Source: a virus
Direction: 5' to 3' (one strand)
DNA: 26,845 bases
IMG/VR virus record: IMGVR_UViG_3300034998_000106
Coordinates: 1 to 26,845 of that record
In this document: positions 20,987-26,845 of the stretch, in pieces
How positions within the stretch are numbered: position 1 is the stretch's first letter
Layout: the number at the start of each line of letters is the position of its first letter
The notes under the pieces: model-generated
Seen by the model: the letters and a program-made list of their open reading frames with translations, nothing else
The model's database searches: none
Told to the model about the DNA's origin: nothing
Program-made: the position numbers and the translations under genes

Positions 20987-21900
20987 GAATATACCTAGCC
21001 GGATTATATACCGCAAGCTTTAACATTGGCGGCAAGAAGTATAATGATCTAAGCGAAAAAGAAAAAGCCGACCGCAGGGGTGCTGAATGGAAGCTGGAAT
21101 CCTACCACTATGTACACCGCCAATCCTATGTGGATAAGATGCGTAACGATGGCGTTAAGATCTTTCTGGATTCCGGTGCCTTCTCTGCTTTTACCCAAGG
21201 AGCTACCATCGATATCGCGGGCTACTGTAACTACATTAAGGAAAACGCAGATATCATTCAGGTGGAAGATGGGGCGGTTATGGCATCGGTGTTGGATAGC
21301 ATCGGGGACGCACAAGGAACCTATGATAATCAGAAAACTATGGAAGGCTTGGGAGTTCGCCCGCTACCCTGTTTCCACTATGGGGAAGATCCGAAGTTCC
21401 TAGAATATTACGTGGCAAATTATAGCTACATTACCTTGGGTGGTATGGTTGCGCAATCCACAAAGGATCTCTTAATTTGGCTGGATGAAATGTGGGAAAA
21501 ATACCTAACCGATGGTTCTGGCAGACCGAAAACAAAGGTTCACGCGTTTGGTGTAACCACACCATTGCTAATGAAACGCTATCCGTGGTTCAGCGTGGAT
21601 TCCTCCTCGTGGGTTCAGGTTTCTGCGAACGGCTCAATCCTATTCAACGGTAAGGCACTAGCGATATCAGATCAGAGCCCTAGCAGAAAAGTTCATAACC
21701 AGCACTATAATACAATAAGCCCACCGATGCAAGCGGCGGTTCTGAAGCAATTAACCGAGGAAGGCTATTGCGTAGAGAGGCTAGCTACCGAATACGCCTC
21801 CCGATGGGTTTATAATGTGTTCGCATTCGGGGAGATGCACAAAACCTTTCCCCCATACGAGGACGCGAGATGGGTTCAGGATCAGATGGGGCTTTTTTAA
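20983..21900 (+). CDS. dpdA: DpdA-like DNA guanine transglycosylase
   Basis: 305 residues from the ATG at 20983. DpdA proteins are relatives of tRNA-guanine transglycosylase that swap guanine in DNA for a 7-deazaguanine. FLDSGAFSAF (Asp63) matches the first catalytic Asp segment of TGTs, HAFGVTTPLL (187-196) the substrate-binding region, and FSVDSSSWV (Asp206) the nucleophile segment. The tRNA-type zinc motif CxCxxC is absent, as expected for DpdA. The last five residues, QMGLF, resemble the bacterial sliding-clamp-binding motif. The start has AAGGA about 10 bases upstream and an ATGA overlap with the DUF3268-like gene. The precursor genes lie immediately upstream. Confidence 0.92.
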   Translation: MRIYLAGLYTASFNIGGKKYNDLSEKEKADRRGAEWKLESYHYVHRQSYVDKMRNDGVKIFLDSGAFSAFTQGATIDIAGYCNYIKENADIIQVEDGAVMASVLDSIGDAQGTYDNQKTMEGLGVRPLPCFHYGEDPKFLEYYVANYSYITLGGMVAQSTKDLLIWLDEMWEKYLTDGSGRPKTKVHAFGVTTPLLMKRYPWFSVDSSSWVQVSANGSILFNGKALAISDQSPSRKVHNQHYNTISPPMQAAVLKQLTEEGYCVERLATEYASRWVYNVFAFGEMHKTFPPYEDARWVQDQMGLF

Positions 21901-22160
21901 TGGATGTGGTAATAGCTTTCTTCGTACCGATGATCTATGTATTCCTGCGGGTGTTCCAACAGCGCAATGTTGCCAACGAGCAGTATACATGGATTATTGG
22001 AACCTCTTACTTGATAACCGCGTTTGAGATAGTTAATATTACTCTAATCGTTTCGAGGGGGTGGGAATTATACATACCCCTCAGCGCCGGCGCCGCGATT
22101 GGATCTACCGTGGCGGTTTATACTCACAAAAGGATAGTTAGAAATGTTAGAAGCACTTAA
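21900..22160 (+). CDS. Small three-helix membrane protein
   Basis: 86 residues from the ATG at 21900, which overlaps the dpdA stop as TAATG. Three hydrophobic segments are apparent: about 2-19, 31-52 and 57-75 (LYIPLSAGAAIGSTVAVY), with a basic C-terminal tail (THKRIVRNVR). The C-terminus overlaps the clamp gene by 17 bases. No family is recognised. Its place between DNA modification and replication genes is unusual for a membrane protein; membrane anchoring, transport or superinfection functions are open possibilities. Confidence 0.8.
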   Translation: MDVVIAFFVPMIYVFLRVFQQRNVANEQYTWIIGTSYLITAFEIVNITLIVSRGWELYIPLSAGAAIGSTVAVYTHKRIVRNVRST

Positions 22161-23097
22161 ATTTGTTCAGGGGGCAGTAGCTTCCAAGGGCTTTGCCCCG
22201 GAGCTTACCCACTTCTGTATTAGGGACGGTTACGTAAAGGGGTTTAACGGCTCCCTCGCGCTCTCTAGCCCTATTGAATTGGATATCGAAGCTACCCCGA
22301 AGGCTGTGCCATTCATTAAGGCTATACAGGCGTGCAGGGGCGAGACAGCGCTGCACCTTTCCAAGGCTGGCAGGCTTGGTATTAAATCAGGAAAGTTTAA
22401 AGCGTTTATCAATTGCATTGATCAGGAATACCCCGATGTGGAGCCAGAAGGGGAAAAGGTAGAGATTAGTGGGTCTTTCGTAAAGCACCTGAGGGTGATC
22501 CTTCCTTTCGTGGCTGAGGATGCATCCCGCCCGTGGTCGCGGGGTATATTGCTAGAAGGTAAAACCGCCACCGCTACCAATAACATTATTATACTGCAGA
22601 AATGGCTCAGCGAACCATTTCCTATCCGGGTTAACCTGCCCCTAGCCGCGGCTCGGGAGCTGGTAAGAATTAAGGAGGAACCTACCCACTTTAGCCTAAC
22701 TGAAAACACCATAAGCTTTTACTACGAGGACGGTAGGTGGTTGCGCACCAACCTAATTGATCAACCTTGGCCGGACATCTCCCCTATCCTAGAACGCCCC
22801 GCGGAGGTGGCAAGCTTCCCTGAAGGGTTCTTCCAATCGGTGGAAGACGTTATCCCATTTCTGGATGAGGCTAATACCCTACGGTTTAAAGATGGGGTAA
22901 TGAAAACCTCTGAAGAGGAAGGGGACGGCGCTTCTGTGGAGTACCCCGAGATTACAGAGAACTTTGCCTTTAACGGAAAGCAGCTTCTCAAACTTGCGGG
23001 GGTTGCCGATACTATAGATTTTAGTCTTTACCCTGCACCTTGCCTGTTCTTTGGGGATTCCTTAAGAGGGGCTATTGTAGGGATGCGTATAGAATGA
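22144..23097 (+). CDS. Sliding clamp (DNA polymerase III beta-like)
   Basis: 317 residues. The protein resembles phage beta-clamp-like proteins: DGYVKGFNGSLALSSPIELD at the N-terminus, CRGETALHLSKAGRLGIKSG, and repeating beta-strand/helix units with PWPDI before the third domain. It is shorter than E. coli DnaN (366). Likely role: a processivity ring for the phage family A polymerase encoded next, with an ATGA overlap. AAAAGGA lies before the ATG. No clamp-loader gene is obvious, so host loader or self-loading would be needed. Confidence 0.8.
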   Translation: MLEALKFVQGAVASKGFAPELTHFCIRDGYVKGFNGSLALSSPIELDIEATPKAVPFIKAIQACRGETALHLSKAGRLGIKSGKFKAFINCIDQEYPDVEPEGEKVEISGSFVKHLRVILPFVAEDASRPWSRGILLEGKTATATNNIIILQKWLSEPFPIRVNLPLAAARELVRIKEEPTHFSLTENTISFYYEDGRWLRTNLIDQPWPDISPILERPAEVASFPEGFFQSVEDVIPFLDEANTLRFKDGVMKTSEEEGDGASVEYPEITENFAFNGKQLLKLAGVADTIDFSLYPAPCLFFGDSLRGAIVGMRIE

Positions 23098-25103
23098 GAG
23101 ATGATTCCATTGGTATGTTCTGGCAAGATATTCCGGCTGTTAAGGGGACGGAAAGGAAGGCAGCTGTTATGCCCGATATCCCCGATACTGGCTGGGTTAA
23201 GCCAACCTCTTTCCCCGATTTATCCACATCCTCTATTATTTCTCTGGATACCGAGACCTACGATCCAGAGCTAACTGATTACGGTCCCGGTTGGGCTAGG
23301 GGGAAAGGGCACATAGTTGGGGTATCCGTTGGGGACGATAAAGGCAACGCGTGGTATTACCCAATGCGCCATGAGATTCGCCCAGAGGAAAACTTCGACC
23401 CGGAGGTGGTTCTAGCTTGGCTTCGAGTTCAGCTTAGTAATCCAAAGCAACCGAAGGTTGGGGCTAATATTATCTACGATATCGGCTGGCTGAAGCAGGA
23501 AGGGGTAGAAGTAGCGGGAATTTGCTATGATGTGCAGTACGCGGAAGCGCTGTTGCATGAAGCGGAAACTGTAGCGCTAGAAGATCTAGGGCAGCGATAC
23601 TTAAACCTAGGTAAGGAATCCAGCTTGCTGTATCAGTGGTGTTCCAATTACTACGGGGGATCGGCAACTGGAAAGCAGCGGAAGAATATCTATCGCACCC
23701 CGCCATCGCTTACCGGGTTCTATGCGGAATCCGATGCGTACCTACCTGTGGAGATCCTTCGCAAACAATGGCCGCTTCTGGTAGCAGAGGGGCTTATAGA
23801 TCTATTCGTTATGGAATGCGAGCTGATGCCCCTATACGTTTCAATGCGTTTTGCGGGGGTTACGGTAAACATCGATTATGCCGAGCAGCTTAAGGATAGG
23901 TTATCCGGACGGGAAAAAGAGTTCCAGAAGCAGCTTGAATCGCTGGTAGGGTTCGGCGTTAATGTTAACGCTGGGGATAGCCTGAAGAAAGTTTTCGATT
24001 CGCAAGGGCTGCAATACCCAACTACGGCGAAAGGCAATGCAAGCTTTACCAAGCAATTCCTGGAGGGGCTAGAGCACCCGGTTGGTAACATGATCCGAGA
24101 AATACGTTCTCACCAGAAGCTGAGAAGTACCTTTGTGGAAAGCTATATCCTAGATTCCCACGTAAACGGAAAGGTTTACGGGCAGTTCCATCCCCTACGC
24201 GGGGAAGGGGGCGGCACCCGGTCTGGCAGGTATAGCAGCTCCACGCCAAACCTGCAGAACATCCCATCTCGGGACCCGGTTCTTGCGCCAATGATACGCG
24301 GGCTATTTATCCCGGACGTAGGGCATCGCGCGTGGAGAAAATACGATTACTCCCAAATCGAGTACCGCTTTATGATCCACTTCGCGGTAGGTATGGCTGG
24401 GGACAGAGCAAGGAAAATGTTTAATGATAACCCAGACCTAGATTACCACGACTTTGCGCAAGACCTTGTTCATAGCAAGCTGGGTATAATGATACCGCGG
24501 AAATCTATTAAGGGGATCAACTTCGGGCTTATCTATGGTATGGGGCAAGCGAAGCTGGGTGCAGGGCTTGGGCTTAGTAAAAAAGAATCCAAGGACCTCT
24601 TTGAATCCTATTTCGACGCTGTGGATTTCGCGAAGCCAACAATGGAGCAAGCTATGAAGGAAGCGCAAACCACAGGGGTTATACGTACCATCATGGGGCG
24701 GAAGTCGAGATTCGATTTGTGGGAGCCGACGCAATGGGACAGTAACAGCGTCGCTATGCCCCTAGATAAGGCGTTACGCGAGCACAGTAGCATTAGGAGG
24801 GCTTATACGCACAAAGCGTTAAATCGCAAGCTACAGGGCAGTGCTGCGGACCAGATGAAAATGGCTATGCATAAGTGTTACAAGGATGGGGTATTCGATG
24901 AAACTGGGGTACCTAGGCTTACTGTCCACGATGAGCTAGATTTTTCCGACCCCGGAGGTCGCAATAAAGCATTCGAAGAAATGAAGCATATAATGGAAAC
25001 GGCTTTGCCGCTGCTAATCCCAGTTAAAGCGGACGGAGAAATTGGTGCAGACTGGGGGCATATAACCGATATAGGTTCGGAAGAATCTAAGGCTTTCATG
25101 TAG
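23094..25103 (+). CDS. Family A DNA polymerase with 3'-5' exonuclease
   Basis: 669 residues from the ATG at 23094, which overlaps the clamp stop as ATGA. Exo I is LDTET (Asp52, Glu54), Exo II N125-x3-D129 (GANIIYDIGW), Exo III Y210-x3-D214. Polymerase motif A is DYSQIEYR from Asp418, motif B R469-x3-K473-x2-NFGLIYG, and motif C VHDE at 611-614. All catalytic residues for both activities are present. No 5' nuclease domain is seen. This is the replicative polymerase and probably uses the adjacent clamp. Confidence 0.95.
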   Translation: MRDDSIGMFWQDIPAVKGTERKAAVMPDIPDTGWVKPTSFPDLSTSSIISLDTETYDPELTDYGPGWARGKGHIVGVSVGDDKGNAWYYPMRHEIRPEENFDPEVVLAWLRVQLSNPKQPKVGANIIYDIGWLKQEGVEVAGICYDVQYAEALLHEAETVALEDLGQRYLNLGKESSLLYQWCSNYYGGSATGKQRKNIYRTPPSLTGFYAESDAYLPVEILRKQWPLLVAEGLIDLFVMECELMPLYVSMRFAGVTVNIDYAEQLKDRLSGREKEFQKQLESLVGFGVNVNAGDSLKKVFDSQGLQYPTTAKGNASFTKQFLEGLEHPVGNMIREIRSHQKLRSTFVESYILDSHVNGKVYGQFHPLRGEGGGTRSGRYSSSTPNLQNIPSRDPVLAPMIRGLFIPDVGHRAWRKYDYSQIEYRFMIHFAVGMAGDRARKMFNDNPDLDYHDFAQDLVHSKLGIMIPRKSIKGINFGLIYGMGQAKLGAGLGLSKKESKDLFESYFDAVDFAKPTMEQAMKEAQTTGVIRTIMGRKSRFDLWEPTQWDSNSVAMPLDKALREHSSIRRAYTHKALNRKLQGSAADQMKMAMHKCYKDGVFDETGVPRLTVHDELDFSDPGGRNKAFEEMKHIMETALPLLIPVKADGEIGADWGHITDIGSEESKAFM

Positions 25104-25112
25104 GAGGATAAC

Positions 25113-25376
25113 ATGGCATCGAACTATAAATTTCAGAGCCCAAGAAACGACCTAATCCGAAAGTTTTACGCACACCACGGATGGCGGATCGACCACTTAG
25201 GGAATCTAACCAAGGGAATAAAAAGTAAGACCGGTACAGTTTTGTATCAGAGGGTATTCTTCGAAAATAGGCTGGAGCTTCAAGCAAGGTATAACAAAAA
25301 GTGGTACCGCTCGTACGGGGTAGATCTGGAGGGGTTAGAAAAGCGTATTAATAACGGTACCCTTGTTACTTCCTAG
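25113..25376 (+). CDS. Small basic hypothetical protein, end of rightward block
   Basis: 87 residues, strongly basic with many aromatic residues (HHGWRIDHLGNLTKG, RYNKKWYRSYGVDLEGLE), resembling a small nucleic-acid-binding domain, though no family is recognised. AGGAGG lies ideally before the ATG, 10 bases after the polymerase stop. Its stop codon overlaps that of the opposing gene (CTAG at 25373-25376). Confidence 0.8.
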   Translation: MASNYKFQSPRNDLIRKFYAHHGWRIDHLGNLTKGIKSKTGTVLYQRVFFENRLELQARYNKKWYRSYGVDLEGLEKRINNGTLVTS

Positions 25377-25627
25377 CTTTGGGACATCACTAGGATAATA
25401 TCCCCAACTATCGTAAGGGTCAGAATACCAACTATGGTTAATAGACCCTTTCGCTTAGCCGCTTCTGAAGCCTGTCGCCATTCTCTGAGATGCTGAAAAT
25501 CCCGTTGCATCTCCATCGGGGAACTATTTTCAATACCGATTTGGAGCAGGGTATCGTGGATCGTAGTTTTTATAAGGTCGCGAAGCTCTGCCTCGGTTAG
25601 CTTTACATTTTTCTCCGCTGGTGGCAT
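25373..25627 (-). CDS. Small membrane-anchored protein, lysis/tail region
   Basis: 84 residues: a helical, charged N-terminal part (LTEAELRDLIKTTIHDTLLQ), MQRDFQHLREWRQAS, then a C-terminal hydrophobic helix (about 61-81, GLLTIVGILTLTIVGDIIL). A single tail anchor with a cytoplasmic helical head. Similar small proteins sit beside tail genes in some phages; a holin-like or lysis role is possible but not shown. It is the promoter-distal gene of the leftward tail block. Confidence 0.75.
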   Translation of the reverse strand: MPPAEKNVKLTEAELRDLIKTTIHDTLLQIGIENSSPMEMQRDFQHLREWRQASEAAKRKGLLTIVGILTLTIVGDIILVMSQS

Positions 25628-25670
25628 AGAATGCGCTACCTTATTTAGTACGCTAAATCAATAGAATATA

Positions 25671-25704
25671 GGATATTGGGTGATTTTGCACCACCCGAAT
25701 ATCC
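25671..25704 (-). terminator. Strong hairpin, possible terminator after tail gene
   Basis: GGATATT-GGGTG (25671-25682) pairs with CACCC-(G bulge)-AATATCC (25692-25704) around a 9-base loop. On the - strand it lies just past the stop of the 143-residue tail-region gene. The following bases (tatattctatt) are only moderately U-rich, so it may terminate partially or stabilise the mRNA. Confidence 0.55.
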
Positions 25705-25711
25705 ACATCAG

Positions 25712-26143
25712 TTATACAGCACTTAGATCTCCGGAAAGATGCCAAGTATTGTTTGCTACCTTATGAATATGGATCTGTTTATAAGCCTCGTCTGTATCTG
25801 GGGTTGTACTAGCAGGGTACTGAAGCGTTACCCCGACATCCCCAGAGATGAGCATAGGTCCAGCGGAAACCTGTCGCAGGGTAATCCTAGTCCCAACTTT
25901 AAACGGTACCAGCGATGCCACAGGTATATTAATAACTGTGGAAGTAGCATTGGCGCAGGTTATGGTTCTCCCAGCATCCGCTATGACAAGAGCATAGGTC
26001 GCAGGGGAGATCGGGTATACCGGGGAAGCCGTTAGATCACTGTGGCTAAGTTTTTTGGTGCTACCACTTTGGACGGTTTCGAATAGCTCGCCGCCGCTTA
26101 TGGTAGTACCGTCGTCCATATCTGTAATTCTTAAATCTGCCAT
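25712..26143 (-). CDS. Tail-associated structural protein (probable)
   Basis: 143 residues. The N-terminus MADLRITDMDDGTTISGGELFETVQSG is cut short here as DLRITDMDDGTTISGGELF and SGSTKKLSHSDL, a layout common at the start of phage tail-fibre or virion-appendage proteins. The rest is beta-rich with many Thr/Val/Ser (NATSTVINIPVASLVPF, ITLRQVSAGPMLISG). Its ATG overlaps the stop of the upstream tail gene as TAATG. A receptor-binding or tail-tip accessory is likely; exact function unknown. Confidence 0.65.
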   Translation of the reverse strand: MADLRITDMDDGTTISGGELFETVQSGSTKKLSHSDLTASPVYPISPATYALVIADAGRTITCANATSTVINIPVASLVPFKVGTRITLRQVSAGPMLISGDVGVTLQYPASTTPDTDEAYKQIHIHKVANNTWHLSGDLSAV

Positions 26144-26845
26144 TAGGGTTCCTCTGCGACTCGTCTTGAGCCATCTTCTGTTATTCGGACATCGCCGACT
26201 TGGGTGATTCGCTGGTCTATTACTTCAAACGGGAAAACTGCAATATAGGTCTGGTAACTGGTATAAGTCGAGTCCCGCACGCTATACATCTGAATCTTCA
26301 TATTGAAGCTGGTGCCGTAGGAATAGTTGAGGCTAAGTAGATACTGCGTACCGGTAAGTCCGCTCTGTGTTTGTATCAAAGCGTTTGTGTCCGCGTTTGT
26401 GACCACAAGCTCATAGGTGACCCCAGCTTCTGGGCTACCAAGCGATACAGAGTACCAATCTTCAATCCCCGCGAGCTGCTGGGTCCTGTCTTGGTGCTCC
26501 CAAGTAATTAGGATATCATTGCTATTGACCAGTTCTGGGGCATATTCCCCAGCAATCTGAATCCCAGCTGGCAGGTATGGCTTACCGAAGCGGCCCACCG
26601 TGTTAAGGGACATTTCATCCGCGGCTGTGATATCCAATACCCCGAGGCTGGTTTGCGTAAGAGCTTTAGCCCTTATTTGAGACCCTGTGGTAAAGAGCTC
26701 ATCTATGATACCGACGTTAGAGTCCGCAAAGTATATCCGATCATTTAGACTATGGCTTAACGGATAGGTGTCAAACACCCCTCTACCTATCCGAATAATC
26801 ATATTGTCCATATCAACTTCATCTACGCGGACATATTCATTGCCG
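26143..26845 (-). CDS. Large tail protein, C-terminal part (runs off window)
   Basis: The reading frame is open to the right edge (GNEYVRVDEVD precedes the first ATG in the window), so only the C-terminal about 233 residues are here. DNMIIRIGRGVFDTYPLSH matches the C-terminal region of siphophage tail-tip/host-specificity-type proteins, and the following beta-rich part ends with DVRITEDGSRRVAEEP. It is probably a component of the tail tip or baseplate. The gene points left, toward the 143-residue gene, which it overlaps by one base. Confidence 0.75.
   Translation of the reverse strand, partial: GNEYVRVDEVDMDNMIIRIGRGVFDTYPLSHSLNDRIYFADSNVGIIDELFTTGSQIRAKALTQTSLGVLDITAADEMSLNTVGRFGKPYLPAGIQIAGEYAPELVNSNDILITWEHQDRTQQLAGIEDWYSVSLGSPEAGVTYELVVTNADTNALIQTQSGLTGTQYLLSLNYSYGTSFNMKIQMYSVRDSTYTSYQTYIAVFPFEVIDQRITQVGDVRITEDGSRRVAEEP

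Noticed and set aside
1-26845. tRNA genes
   Set aside because: No stretch with a convincing T-loop and acceptor pairing was noticed by eye; a dedicated tRNA scan was not possible.

Overview
The window is part of the genome of a tailed double-stranded DNA phage, most likely siphovirus-like and lytic; no integrase is visible. The genes are small and tightly packed, with many ATGA or TAATG start/stop overlaps. There is a self-contained replication module (primase-helicase, SF2 helicase, family A polymerase, sliding clamp, Sak4-like ATPase, DUF669-type ssDNA-binding protein, Cas4-like nuclease), and a tail gene runs off the right end. A full 7-deazaguanine set (folE, queD, queE, queC) with a DpdA-like transglycosylase resembles phages grouped as Queuovirinae (Seuratvirus/Nonagvirus-type); that placement is inferred from gene content only. 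The host cannot be named from this sequence.

Layout. Bases 1-595 carry no gene. They hold C-runs on the + strand (G-quadruplex potential on the - strand) and, at 539-561, a terminator for the leftward operon. Bases 596-6630 are a leftward operon: a small HTH-like protein, the AEP/DUF3987 primase-helicase, then seven small genes of unknown or partly known function, including an AAA+ ATPase with Gln in place of the Walker B Glu. Bases 6631-6802 are a divergent control region with a promoter in each direction. Bases 6803-25376 are rightward: small early-type genes, several with their own promoter and hairpin; a SprT-like protease coupled to a ClpX-like AAA+ protein; the recombination/replication genes; small unknown genes; queE-queC-queD-folE; a terminator; then a DUF3268-type zinc protein, dpdA, a three-helix membrane protein, the sliding clamp and DNA polymerase. 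Bases 25373-26845 are leftward and belong to a tail/late module.

How it fits together. FolE makes dihydroneopterin triphosphate from GTP, QueD and QueE convert it to 7-carboxy-7-deazaguanine, and QueC makes preQ0. DpdA would then exchange guanine in DNA for the deazapurine. No QueF, ArcS or Gat-QueC fusion is visible, so preQ0 itself is the expected base, which would shield the phage DNA from host restriction enzymes. DpdA ends in QMGLF, close to the bacterial clamp-binding pentapeptide, and the phage's own clamp gene lies two genes downstream in the same overlapping gene string. This suggests that DNA modification could be tethered to the replication fork. Other points worth a second look are a recurring GTGCAC-type promoter element, a paralogous 'VWE...TAATQY' domain in two proteins, tandem paralogous small proteins, and the (CTAA)6 repeat at the stop codon of the atypical AAA+ gene.
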